A DNA stretch of 13,540 nt, taken from positions 1-13,540 of the forward strand of contig PEYP01000152.1 of NCBI GenBank assembly GCA_002774315.1, read 5' to 3'. Below the pieces are notes generated by a model that searched no databases, had not been told where the DNA came from, and was given only the letters and a program-made list of their open reading frames with translations. This DNA comes from Candidatus Stahliibacteriota bacterium CG08_land_8_20_14_0_20_40_26 (lineage in GTDB: Bacteria > Hydrothermota > UBA3073). The position numbers were made by a program, and so were the translations under genes. How positions within the stretch are numbered: position 1 is the stretch's first letter; the number at the start of each line of letters is the position of its first letter. Of the stretch, positions 5,673-12,502 are shown piece after piece.

Positions 5673-6254
5673 TCAATTCCCTTCTCTCTCCTTTTTAAAT
5701 TTTAATATATATCCTTTATCGTAATTATCATCATGTATAAGACTTTTGAAGAATTTCCTCTCAAAATAAAATTTTTCGCGTTTTATCTCTTTCACAATAG
5801 CTTCCAATTCCATACCTGAAAGATTCCATAAAGCCCCATCTGATTTAAGGTGCTTGGGGTAAACTGAAAAGAATCCATCGGATTTTAAAATCCTATAGAC
5901 CTCATCATATATTTTCCTTCTCTCTTTCACATCCATATAGTGTAAAACATCGTAAAGTAGGACTACATCAACAGATTCGTTCTCCAGATTGATTTTCAAT
6001 TCTCCCGATGTCTTTATTGGCACAACATTTTTAAATCCTTCAGATTTTGCTCTCTGCATCAACTGTTGCAAAGCATCCATATCTTTATCGATCGCATATA
6101 CTTTGCCCTCCTTTCCTGTCACTTTTGCAGCTGGAATCGTGTAATGACCCACTCCACAACCAAAATCCAATATGGTTTGACCTTTTCTAATACCAATATC
6201 CTTTAAAAATGCCTCTCCCTCTCCCCTCAGCCATTTTTTAACATTGTTCTCCAT
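5673..6254 (-). CDS. Class I SAM-dependent methyltransferase
   Basis: The protein has 193 residues. Motif I is ILDFGCGVGHYTIPAAK (glycine-rich loop at residues 30-36). The acidic end of strand beta-2 is in VYAIDKD near residue 57, and the post-I region with VDVVLLYDVLHYM and YRILKSDGFFSVYPKH follows in the order of UbiE/Methyltransf_11 enzymes. The C-terminal 40 residues (FERKFFKSLIHDDNYDKG) are short and give no substrate clue. It starts at ATG 6254 without a strong ribosome site. A possible promoter lies at 6372-6344. It does not overlap either neighbour and is separated from the next methyltransferase by 215 bp, so it is probably a single-gene unit. The substrate is unknown. Confidence 0.85.
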   Translation of the reverse strand: MENNVKKWLRGEGEAFLKDIGIRKGQTILDFGCGVGHYTIPAAKVTGKEGKVYAIDKDMDALQQLMQRAKSEGFKNVVPIKTSGELKINLENESVDVVLLYDVLHYMDVKERRKIYDEVYRILKSDGFFSVYPKHLKSDGALWNLSGMELEAIVKEIKREKFYFERKFFKSLIHDDNYDKGYILKFKKEREGN

Positions 6255-6343
6255 AATTTTCTTACTCTTGAATCACTGCAATTTCATAAAACTGACATCA
6301 GAAATTCCTTCCATCTCCTACAACCTTTCTTTTACTGCATTCT

Positions 6344-6372
6344 GCTATAGAATTGCTGTATTGGATTGTAAA
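6344..6372 (-). promoter_or_regulatory. Possible promoter upstream of the 193-residue methyltransferase
   Basis: TTTACA (6372-6367), 17 bp, TATAGC (6349-6344) on the minus strand would start a leader of about 80 nt. The -10 box is imperfect. The rest of 6255-6469 shows no gene; a 13-codon frame beginning MEGISDV has its AGGAG directly against the ATG and is not convincing. Confidence 0.35.
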
Positions 6373-6469
6373 GTATTTTTCCTATCATTGGCAATAACAT
6401 ACTTTTATAGCCTACATTATTCCTACGGCAACAGATAGCCCGATAAGTTCTATGAGATGCCTTTAAGAC

Positions 6470-7102
6470 TTATACTTTCATTGCCCTGACCACAACAAAC
6501 GAGCCTTCCCCATAACCTTTCTTTATTGGCTCAACATTTCTTATCTCTGCCAAATTATGGAAAATCGTTTGGGTAAAACTGAAATTTTTGAAATCTGCTT
6601 TTTTCAAGTGATGGACAACTTCGTCAACTGAATAGAAGGTAGCTATTTTATAAAATACACTATTTTCTTTATACTGCCGATATAATTCCCCAATCGGGCT
6701 GTTCTTATCTATAAATCCTATTATTAAATATCCTTCGGGTTTTAATACTCGGTATGCCTCTCTAAATGTAAGTCCTATGTTGTCTACAAAGCAAATCGTA
6801 GTAACCATTAATGCAAACTCAAACTGTAAGTCGTCAAAAGGAAGGTTTTCAGCTATACCGCCAATGACTTCAATGCCTCTTTTTTGAGCAATTTCCCTCA
6901 TCTCCTTTGAGGGCTCAATACCGACCTTAATGCCTAATGGTGCTGCAAATTGGCCACTTCCTACACCAATTTCAATACCATTGTTACTTTTTGGCAGTTG
7001 TTTCCTTATTGCTAAAAGCTCTGATTGGTAAACGAATTTGTTCCTCTCAAACCAATCTTCGTATTGTAATGCATACTTTTCAAATGGTTCAGTTCTTGCC
7101 AT
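6470..7102 (-). CDS. UbiE-like class I SAM-dependent methyltransferase
   Basis: The protein has 210 residues from ATG 7102, the usual family beginning (MARTEPFEKYALQYEDWFER). Motif I is GIEIGVGSGQFAAPLG (glycine-rich loop at residues 44-50), followed by VGIEPSKEM for the SAM ribose acid, AENLPF and YRVLKPEGYLIIGFID. This order is that of Methyltransf_11/UbiE-related enzymes of unknown substrate. In-frame upstream starts exist at 7132 (ATG) and 7159 (TTG). None of the three has a good ribosome site. The only strong one, AAGGAG at 7183-7178, serves an ATG in another frame that ends after seven codons. The translation start is therefore uncertain. It is not closely linked to any other gene. Confidence 0.85.
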   Translation of the reverse strand: MARTEPFEKYALQYEDWFERNKFVYQSELLAIRKQLPKSNNGIEIGVGSGQFAAPLGIKVGIEPSKEMREIAQKRGIEVIGGIAENLPFDDLQFEFALMVTTICFVDNIGLTFREAYRVLKPEGYLIIGFIDKNSPIGELYRQYKENSVFYKIATFYSVDEVVHHLKKADFKNFSFTQTIFHNLAEIRNVEPIKKGYGEGSFVVVRAMKV

Positions 7103-7148
7103 GTTATATTTTATTGAAAAAGGTCTCTGCATCTTCTTTACTTTTGTA

Positions 7149-7183
7149 CTATAATCCAATATGTCTTAACATAATCTCTCCTT
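7149..7183 (-). promoter_or_regulatory. Strong Shine-Dalgarno with a seven-codon minicistron before the methyltransferase
   Basis: AAGGAG (7183-7178), five bases, then ATG (7172-7170) opens MLRHIGL and stops at TAG (7151-7149). The stop lies 46 bases upstream of the ATG at 7102. It could be a leader peptide used for reinitiation, or the trace of a single-base indel that separated the real start from the gene. Confidence 0.4.
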
Positions 7184-7211
7184 CCTCAGAAAGAAGTATT
7201 GTCAAAAAACT

Positions 7212-7503
7212 AACCACAGAGAGCACAGAGATTTTTATTAATTAAAGATTTGCAAAAGAGTCTTATGCCTCCCCTCTGTGACCTCTACAAAACTAATCTT
7301 TTTATCCCCTCTTTCAACCTTTGTACATTGAAATTTATAAGTTAAAACAGGGATTCAAAGAGATTGGAAGAGATTCTTTTTTCTAAAAATATCTAATTCT
7401 CTTAAGTTCTCTTTCAATCCCTGTGAAATCATATAAATCATTGTCTGGAGAACACAGAGAATTAATTTTCTCTCTGTGACCTCCCTGCCTGACGGTAGGC
7501 AGG
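7212..7503. repeat. Gene-free repeat mosaic between trx and the methyltransferase
   Basis: The 420-bp gap 7160-7578 holds only repeats. AACCACAGAG lies at 7212-7221. A long inverted pair with arms 7347-7375 and 7395-7424 starts ACAGGGATTCAAAGAGAT and ends in CAATCCCTGT, with few mismatches. CACAGAGA and TCTCTGTG form a hairpin at 7453-7478. CCTGCCT-GACGGT-AGGCAGG lies at 7484-7503. No convincing coding frame is present. Confidence 0.7.
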
Positions 7504-7543
7504 TGTGGTTTCTTTCATATCCTTTCATATTATTTTTGACAGT

Positions 7544-7578
7544 ACCCAGAAAGGGGTCATTAAGCAGTCTTTCCGGGT
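7544..7578. terminator. Hairpin directly after the thioredoxin stop codon
   Basis: On the minus strand ACCCGGAAAG follows the TAG stop immediately and pairs with CTTTCTGGGT (one G-U) across a 15-nt loop. No U-run follows, so it is either a weak or factor-assisted terminator, or a stabilising 3' structure. It lies at the expected end of the redox operon. Confidence 0.4.
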
Positions 7579-7920
7579 CTATAAAACACCTAATACCTTA
7601 TCTAACCTTGTTGCGATATTGTGCTTTGGAACTACCCCAATTATATTGTCCGCTATCTCTCCATTTTTAAATATGATAAGCGTCGGAATACCTATTATCC
7701 CGTATCCTCTTGCGGTGCTGGGACCATCGACATCTACATTCATCTTACAGAATTTAACCCTTTCCTCATATTCATTGGCAAGTTCTTCTATAATGGGGCT
7801 AACAATTTTACAGTGCATACACCAAGGTGCCCAGAAGTCAACCAAAACGGGAATATCTGAGTTCAGAACCTCCTGCTCAAAGGAAGAATCATTTAGAGAC
7901 TTCACCTTTTCTTCAGCCAT
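7579..7920 (-). CDS. Thioredoxin with unusual WCMHC active site
   Basis: The protein has 113 residues from ATG 7920, which has GGGAGG five bases upstream. It is a complete single-domain thioredoxin: VLVDFWAPWCMHCKIVSPII with Cys34 and Cys37, conserved Asp28, and the cis-proline in GIPTLIIFKNGE. The usual WCGPC is WCMHC here. Changes in the two residues between the cysteines shift the redox potential and partner choice in this family, so it may not be the general cytosolic thioredoxin. There is no signal peptide. It follows the glutaredoxin-like gene by 13 bp and is the last gene of the MinD cluster, suggesting service to that system. Its reductase could be the TrxB-like protein encoded at 3218-4135. 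Confidence 0.92.
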   Translation of the reverse strand: MAEEKVKSLNDSSFEQEVLNSDIPVLVDFWAPWCMHCKIVSPIIEELANEYEERVKFCKMNVDVDGPSTARGYGIIGIPTLIIFKNGEIADNIIGVVPKHNIATRLDKVLGVL

Positions 7921-7933
7921 ATTTTCCTCCCTT

Positions 7934-8188
7934 TTATTTGAGTCCTAATAAATGGTCAATTAAGGGCTTGTTGAAACCAACAATGGGGCGTGAACCAATC
8001 AAAAGAACAGGAACGCCCATCTGACCGGTTCTTCTCACCATATCTCTTGCAGCGGTTTTATCTTTTGCGACATCGATATCCTTGAATTTTATACCCCTTT
8101 GCCTCAGATACAATTTCACCCTGCCACACCAGGGACAGGCAGGCGTACTGAATACCACTACCTTTGGCTGTTTCTTACTTTCCCTCAT
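7934..8188 (-). CDS. Glutaredoxin/NrdH-like protein (CPWC)
   Basis: The protein has 84 residues. VVVFSTPACPWCGRVKLYL carries CPWC (Cys18, Cys21). FKDIDVAKDKTAARDMVRRT, the cis-proline in MGVPVLLIG and the GF motif in IVGFNKPLIDHLL complete a small glutaredoxin fold. It starts three bases after the stop of the upstream MinD-type gene, with the ribosome site (AAGGAA) inside that gene's last codons, so translation is coupled. Proteins of this size reduce disulfides or deliver Fe-S or thiol equivalents. Linkage to the Fe-S ATPase suggests a role in its cysteine chemistry, which is inference. Confidence 0.9.
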   Translation of the reverse strand: MRESKKQPKVVVFSTPACPWCGRVKLYLRQRGIKFKDIDVAKDKTAARDMVRRTGQMGVPVLLIGSRPIVGFNKPLIDHLLGLK

Positions 8189-8191
8189 ATA

Positions 8192-9097
8192 TCATTTTTC
8201 CTTTGTTTTTAGTATCTCTTGCCAAATCCCCTTTATCACCCATGTCACCTCACTTTCCGTGTATTCCACGATAGGAACACCTTTCACTACTGATTCACTA
8301 ACTGAATTATCAAAAGGAATCTTTCCCAGAACGGGTATTTTATTTTTATTGCACCAGTTTTCAATACTCTTGGAGTTCTCCAGGTTTATGTCATATTTAT
8401 TTATTATACATGCCGTTTCGACACCAAAGTGTCTCGCAACATCTATAACCCTCTCCATATCGTGAATTCCGGAGAGTGTGGGTTCTGTGACCACAAGCGC
8501 AATATCAACGCCGGATAGCGACGCAATTACTGGACAGCCAATACCAGGTGGGCCATCTACAATCACGAAATCGAGATTTCTCTTTTCTGCAATTGATCTT
8601 GCATTTTCCCTTACAATCGTGACCAACTTTCCAGAGTTTTCCTCTGCTATGCCCAACCTTGCATGAACCATAGGTCCATACTTTGTTTCAGATACATACC
8701 ACTCTCCAGAGACGTTCTCTCTCATAGTTATTACATCCTCCGGGCAGGCATAATAACAGACCTTGCATCCTTCACAGGATTGGTGGTCTATAAAGAAGTG
8801 CGTGGTTTGGTTTTGCGGTGCTGCGGTTTCGCAGTTATGTTTTTTCTGCACCGCATCAAACCTGCATACATCATAGCACCTTCCACATCCAGTACATCTA
8901 TCCTGGCTTATTTCTGCCTTTGGTAGCCCTTTGAATCTATGCCTTTCTTTTATTTCGGGATGAAGCAAAAGGTGCAGGTCTGCGGCATCAACATCACAAT
9001 CTGCTGCAATAGCATTATTTGATAGGGAAGCAAATGAGGCAGTTATAATTGTTTTACCTGTGCCCCCCTTTCCGCTTATAACGACTATCTGCTTCAT
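8192..9097 (-). CDS. MinD/ParA-family ATPase with 2[4Fe-4S] ferredoxin insert (second copy)
   Basis: The protein has 301 residues from ATG 9097; a GTG at 9109 is an alternative and neither start has a clear ribosome site. The deviant Walker A is GKGGTGKT (residues 9-16), and the Walker B region is FVIVDGPPGIGCPVIASLSG. Between the first and second ATPase segments sits an 8Fe ferredoxin module: CTGCGRCYDVC (Cys68, 71, 74, 78) and CEGCKVCYYAC (Cys108, 111, 114, 118), linked by an irregular loop. This architecture is that of MinD-family ATPases in the Desulfovibrio orange-protein locus and of related NifX-linked genes. They are thought to couple ATP hydrolysis to cluster or cofactor handling. 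It is separated from the membrane-protein genes by 86 bp holding an inverted repeat, and is followed within 3 bp by the glutaredoxin-like gene. Confidence 0.92.
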   Translation of the reverse strand: MKQIVVISGKGGTGKTIITASFASLSNNAIAADCDVDAADLHLLLHPEIKERHRFKGLPKAEISQDRCTGCGRCYDVCRFDAVQKKHNCETAAPQNQTTHFFIDHQSCEGCKVCYYACPEDVITMRENVSGEWYVSETKYGPMVHARLGIAEENSGKLVTIVRENARSIAEKRNLDFVIVDGPPGIGCPVIASLSGVDIALVVTEPTLSGIHDMERVIDVARHFGVETACIINKYDINLENSKSIENWCNKNKIPVLGKIPFDNSVSESVVKGVPIVEYTESEVTWVIKGIWQEILKTKEK

Positions 9098-9151
9098 CTC
9101 TTTCAACACAGAATCACTTTATGAATAATTTCCTTATATCTTAAAGTGAAT

Positions 9152-9170
9152 ATTTAACACTTAGTTAAAT
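9152..9170. promoter_or_regulatory. Perfect 7-5-7 inverted repeat upstream of the second MinD-type gene
   Basis: ATTTAAC and GTTAAAT are exact reverse complements around ACTTA. It lies in the only sizeable gap inside the cluster, 55 bp before the ATG at 9097. It is a candidate operator; no convincing -35/-10 pair accompanies it. Confidence 0.4.
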
Positions 9171-9183
9171 CCACTATCTCTCT

Positions 9184-9891
9184 TTAAAGCATCCATGGCC
9201 CGGGGATGAGTCTCCATCCCCACATATATTCAAGAACGGTCCAGGCTGATAGAAGTAGTCCCAAAGAGTATGCCATATTTTCTGAAATCCCTTTTGCTTT
9301 TACCATTCTGAAGCCAAAAAACAACGACAGTAACAGAAACAGGATACAGGATGGATAGGTTGAAAAGTGATATCGTCCAAGAAAATTATATTGATTTATC
9401 ATGATAAAGTGCAGGAACCAGATGCTGTTGAAGGTTGCGAGGGTAAGCATCAGTCCATGCGGAAGATACCTTTTGATACCCACGAGAATCGTGAAAAATG
9501 TTAATGTTACTAATAAAGGGAGAAAATTCCAATAGGCAATTTCCAGTATTTCCAGATGCTCCATAACCTCACCCAGAAACCCCCAGAGGAATATCCCCGC
9601 AAATATACCACAATAATTGGCCCCCTGTTTATTCAACCCTCTGATTGATCTCAATACAAGCCATAATGTAAGACCAAGTAGAACTAACCCAAAAAGAAAC
9701 ACAGCCCAGTTCTCCAAACGGTAGATGCCCACGAGACTGCCGTAAGTCCCCGCAAAGACCGATAAAATAACAACCAGCGTCTTCAGCCCCCGTTTACCCA
9801 TTTTTTCCCTATAATCCAAGGATACAAAGCCTTGTGCCAAGACCAAATGTAAGATTGGAATCTTTAACCCATACAGGGTCCCTCTCCTCAC
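9184..9891 (-). CDS. Polytopic membrane protein of unknown function (between the MinD ATPases)
   Basis: The frame gives 235 residues from GTG 9891. A start at Met31 (ATG 9801, preceded by AGGGA) would leave 205 and is equally credible. I count about seven hydrophobic segments, roughly at residues 37-57, 62-82, 95-109, 120-138, 146-166, 180-196 and 206-224. Polar residues in or next to membrane segments include GEVMEH (Glu108, Glu111, His112), His161 in WFLHF and His175 in GRYHF, which might hold a metal or move protons. I recognise no family. It begins 12 bp after the stop of the other membrane protein, so the two are co-expressed and may form one complex. Its C-terminus is Trp-rich (YMWGWRLIPGPW). 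Confidence 0.75.
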   Translation of the reverse strand: MRRGTLYGLKIPILHLVLAQGFVSLDYREKMGKRGLKTLVVILSVFAGTYGSLVGIYRLENWAVFLFGLVLLGLTLWLVLRSIRGLNKQGANYCGIFAGIFLWGFLGEVMEHLEILEIAYWNFLPLLVTLTFFTILVGIKRYLPHGLMLTLATFNSIWFLHFIMINQYNFLGRYHFSTYPSCILFLLLSLFFGFRMVKAKGISENMAYSLGLLLSAWTVLEYMWGWRLIPGPWML

Positions 9892-9903
9892 ACAGGATTA
9901 CTT

Positions 9904-10518
9904 TCAATTACTGCCTTTCTTCACAAACAAGAGGGGGAATACTATATCACTTGTACAACAGGGAATCCAAACTGCAAGGAATAAAAATAAAAAGATAGCA
10001 ACAATTACAATCCAATTTATTGTTTGACCTATTGCCATAATGATATGAAATAACGATGCCCATGTGCTGATAAACACATGCCCAAAATGTGGGAATTTAG
10101 TTGTTGGTCTTAAGAAACCAACTGCAATACCCAAAAATGATACAGGATTTGTTAACAACGGTTTCTCTACGAAAGCTATATGAATCCCTCTATTGGGTAG
10201 ATTAAGTAGCGATTCACCTATATAAGGAATTATCGAATCGCTCAATGTAGCTATTCCAATCGAGCCAATGTAACCAATCGCAATCGCCGCAAGAACTCTA
10301 CACTTAGGCCTGTGTAGTTTGTACATTGCTGTAGTTACAATTGCACTTAAGAACACATGAGTTGGATGTAAGATGTAAAAAAATATTGGGGAAACTTTGG
10401 AAACCTGAGGAAGTACACTACCAAGAATTATTATAACCATTATAACAATTCCCGTAAGTGCTCCAAAAGCAGTAAATGGGGCGTGTCTTCTAAGTTCCGT
10501 TACTATCTGCCTAAACAT
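9904..10518 (-). CDS. His/Cys-rich polytopic membrane protein of unknown function
   Basis: The protein has 204 residues with about five or six membrane segments, the clearest near residues 17-37, 75-95, 145-165 and 167-187. Many histidines lie at membrane edges: His12 (RHAPF), His51 and His54 (HPTH), His69, His113, His144 and His147 (PHFGH) and His158. Asp94 is in LSDS, and Cys187, Cys188 and Asp191 are in PCCTSD. Such a pattern could bind a transition metal or a heme. The sequence is reminiscent of a conserved family of unknown function, but I cannot name it. ATG 10518 has GGAGAGGAAG upstream and overlaps the end of the first MinD-type gene by eight bases, so translation is coupled. A membrane partner or metal channel for the ATPases is a natural hypothesis but unproven. 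Confidence 0.8.
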   Translation of the reverse strand: MFRQIVTELRRHAPFTAFGALTGIVIMVIIILGSVLPQVSKVSPIFFYILHPTHVFLSAIVTTAMYKLHRPKCRVLAAIAIGYIGSIGIATLSDSIIPYIGESLLNLPNRGIHIAFVEKPLLTNPVSFLGIAVGFLRPTTKFPHFGHVFISTWASLFHIIMAIGQTINWIVIVAIFLFLFLAVWIPCCTSDIVFPLLFVKKGSN

Positions 10519-11398
10519 CTTCCTCTCCTACGATTGGCCAAGATTGTCCTGATTTAAGTTTTTTTATTGTCTCCCATATCTTGCGGAAGATTTTTCTATA
10601 TTTTTCACCCTCAACCACCATCGAAACTCCATAGGAATAGAGAACTGCTATATCCCTGCTATATGGAATCTCTGCTAAAATCGGAATGTTCTCATCTTTG
10701 CAGTAGTCCTCAACCTCTTTGTCACCTATATCTGAACGATTGATAACTACACCAAAATCTATGTCCAGTTTTTTCACTGTCTCGACTGCCAGTCGTAAGT
10801 CATTCAACCCGAATGGTGTAGGTTCTGTGACAAGAATTACAAAATCACTTCCCTTTATCGATTCAATCACGGGGCAGGATGTACCGGGAGGAACATCAAT
10901 TATGATAACCCCGTCACTCCCCTCTATCCCACACCTCTTTACCTCCCTTATCAGGGGAACTGCCATGGGTTCTCCAATGCTCAATCGTCCCTGAATAAAC
11001 CTGATCCCAAAAGCATCGCCTTCCTCCACCACTCCTATATCCCTGCCAACTTCTGATATGGCGCCTTCCGGACAAAAGAGAGCACATCCACCACATCCAT
11101 GGCATAATTCGGTAAAGACCAATACGGTCTTTTTCGCCACAGCAATAGCATGATATGCGCATACCTCTGCACATTTACCACAATATGTGCACTTTTTGAA
11201 ATCAACAGCGGGGACGGGAATATCAACCGTTTGGGATTTATCTATACCGGGTTTCAAAAAAAGAGCCGAGTTTGGCTCTTCCACATCACAATCCAAAAAC
11301 ACTACATTTGCTCCATTAATACTCAGATAGAACGCGAGACTGGTTGCTATAGTGGTTTTACCGGTTCCACCCTTACCGCTCGCGATAGAAATAATCAT
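10511..11398 (-). CDS. MinD/ParA-family ATPase with 2[4Fe-4S] ferredoxin insert (first copy)
   Basis: The protein has 295 residues from ATG 11398, 14 bp after lgt. Walker A is GKGGTGKT (residues 8-15) and LDCDVEEPNS is switch I. The ferredoxin insert has CTYCGKCAEVC (Cys70, 73, 76, 80) and CHGCGGCALFC (Cys99, 102, 105, 109), and VIIIDVPPGTSCPVIESIKG is the Walker B region. It has the same domain order as the protein at 8192-9097 but is clearly diverged. Its inter-cluster loop is shorter, and it has VEEPN where the other has VDAAD. In Desulfovibrio two such ATPases act with the orange protein, so a heterodimer of these two is plausible. The C-terminal tail (GQSWPIVGEEDV) is extra. Its last codons overlap the start of the membrane-protein gene. 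Confidence 0.92.
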   Translation of the reverse strand: MIISIASGKGGTGKTTIATSLAFYLSINGANVVFLDCDVEEPNSALFLKPGIDKSQTVDIPVPAVDFKKCTYCGKCAEVCAYHAIAVAKKTVLVFTELCHGCGGCALFCPEGAISEVGRDIGVVEEGDAFGIRFIQGRLSIGEPMAVPLIREVKRCGIEGSDGVIIIDVPPGTSCPVIESIKGSDFVILVTEPTPFGLNDLRLAVETVKKLDIDFGVVINRSDIGDKEVEDYCKDENIPILAEIPYSRDIAVLYSYGVSMVVEGEKYRKIFRKIWETIKKLKSGQSWPIVGEEDV

Positions 11399-11412
11399 AC
11401 ACTATTCCCTTT

Positions 11413-12174
11413 CTATGGCTTTTTCCTCCAATGTATCATTACTATTAGCGATAGGATAAATACAACTGCAGATACTACCTGGTTGTTAGTTATATTTGGA
11501 AATATATATGCCGACGGAGAGTAATATCTTATGAAATCTATAGAAAACCTCCATAGACTGTAAAGGAGAAAGAACCATACGAGGAGTTCGCCGCTGAATT
11601 TTTTCTTCTTTTCCAAGAGGAGCAAGATTCCAAATATACAAAATCCTGCAAAAGATGAATAGAGTTGCGTTGGGTGAACTCTCACCCCAACACCCAGTTC
11701 CCATGCACAGGGGGAATCGAGAGGAAAGACCACACCGAAATTTGATGGCTTTCCAAAACAACATCCATTCAAAAAACATCCAATCCTGCCTATACCAATT
11801 CCAAGAGCAAGTGATGGTGCTATGGTATCTGCAAGTTTGCCAAATGACAATCCCTTTTTTCTCACCCATATTACACACAAAAGAAACGCAAGAATCACTC
11901 CCCCATAGAATGTAAGCCCTCCTTCCCACACATAGAATGCCCTCTGCCACTCCCCACTATAATCAGACAGATGGGTAAGTACATAGAATGCACGGGAACC
12001 AGCAATCGCACCAAGAAGGATAAGCAAAGAGAGATTGCCAACTGTATCCTTTGGGACACCATATCTTATTCCTCTTCTCTCTGCAAGAATAATCCCCGCG
12101 ATGAATGCAATGGCAAGCATCACACCATAAGTGGTGATAGTAACTCCACCAAACTGGAAAAGTACGCGAAACAT
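11413..12174 (-). CDS. lgt: Prolipoprotein diacylglyceryl transferase
   Basis: The protein has 253 residues from ATG 12174, chosen because AAGGAGGTTT stands directly before it. Lgt moves diacylglycerol from phosphatidylglycerol to the lipobox cysteine of prelipoproteins in the cytoplasmic membrane. The signature GIGIGRIGCFLNGCCFG contains the conserved Arg and Asn, and HPTQLYSS and LWRFSIDFIR follow. About seven membrane segments are visible. The site equivalent to E. coli His103 is Tyr (GGLTFYGG), a change common in other phyla. The Glu of the E. coli RFxVEF block is Asp here. It may lipidate the TlpA-like protein of this window. Its place 14 bp ahead of a MinD-type gene suggests shared transcription, although housekeeping lgt is not functionally expected there. 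Confidence 0.93.
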   Translation of the reverse strand: MFRVLFQFGGVTITTYGVMLAIAFIAGIILAERRGIRYGVPKDTVGNLSLLILLGAIAGSRAFYVLTHLSDYSGEWQRAFYVWEGGLTFYGGVILAFLLCVIWVRKKGLSFGKLADTIAPSLALGIGIGRIGCFLNGCCFGKPSNFGVVFPLDSPCAWELGVGVRVHPTQLYSSFAGFCIFGILLLLEKKKKFSGELLVWFFLLYSLWRFSIDFIRYYSPSAYIFPNITNNQVVSAVVFILSLIVMIHWRKKP

Positions 12175-12201
12175 AAACCTCCTTATTCTCGTTAAAGACT
12201 T

Positions 12202-12251
12202 AACCACAGAGGACACAGAGAATTAGCTTTACTTCTGTGTTCTCTGTGGTT
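12202..12251. repeat. Long hairpin made of AACCACAGAG repeats upstream of lgt
   Basis: AACCACAGAGGACACAGA (12202-12219) and TCTGTGTTCTCTGTGGTT (12234-12251) form an 18-bp stem with one G-U pair and a 14-nt loop. It separates the zinc-ribbon gene from lgt and could attenuate transcription. No T-run follows it on the minus strand. Confidence 0.65.
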
Positions 12252-12272
12252 TATTTCATAACTTCCTTGAGA

Positions 12273-12485
12273 CTACTTTCTTACCATTTTTGTTCCACAC
12301 TTTGGACAGGTCTCTTGATAGCAAGGAATACCTCTTTTGTGAGGAATTCTGGTTCCGCAGGAAGGGCATACACAATAACCACCGGCACCCGCACCGGGCC
12401 GGTTACCACCCATACGACCCCCTCCTGCGCCACCTTTACCACCCAGACCTCCACCTATTGGTCCTGTTCCATTACCTCTCGGCAT
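12273..12485 (-). CDS. Small Gly-rich zinc-ribbon protein
   Basis: The protein has 70 residues from ATG 12485, the usual family opening (MPRGNGTGPIGG); an upstream in-frame ATG at 12518 is unlikely. The first 37 residues are Gly/Arg-rich and disordered-looking. The rest has CVCPSC (Cys38, 40, 43), Cys55 in IPCYQE and CPKCGTKM (Cys60, 63). This suggests a zinc ribbon or a rubredoxin-like metal site using Cys40, 43, 60 and 63. Small proteins starting MPxGDGTGP recur beside NifX/MinD loci in anaerobes. Their role is not established, so I call it a metal-binding accessory protein only tentatively. Seven G precede the start codon region. Confidence 0.8.
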   Translation of the reverse strand: MPRGNGTGPIGGGLGGKGGAGGGRMGGNRPGAGAGGYCVCPSCGTRIPHKRGIPCYQETCPKCGTKMVRK

Positions 12486-12502
12486 ACAAATCACCCCCCC
12501 AA

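Noticed and set aside
6244..6438. 64-codon plus-strand frame between the two methyltransferases
   Set aside because: It has no ribosome site and no recognisable content; the region better fits a leader for the minus-strand gene.
7476..7670. Plus-strand frame starting MTSLPDGRQV
   Set aside because: It starts inside the same palindrome family and then runs antisense through the thioredoxin gene.
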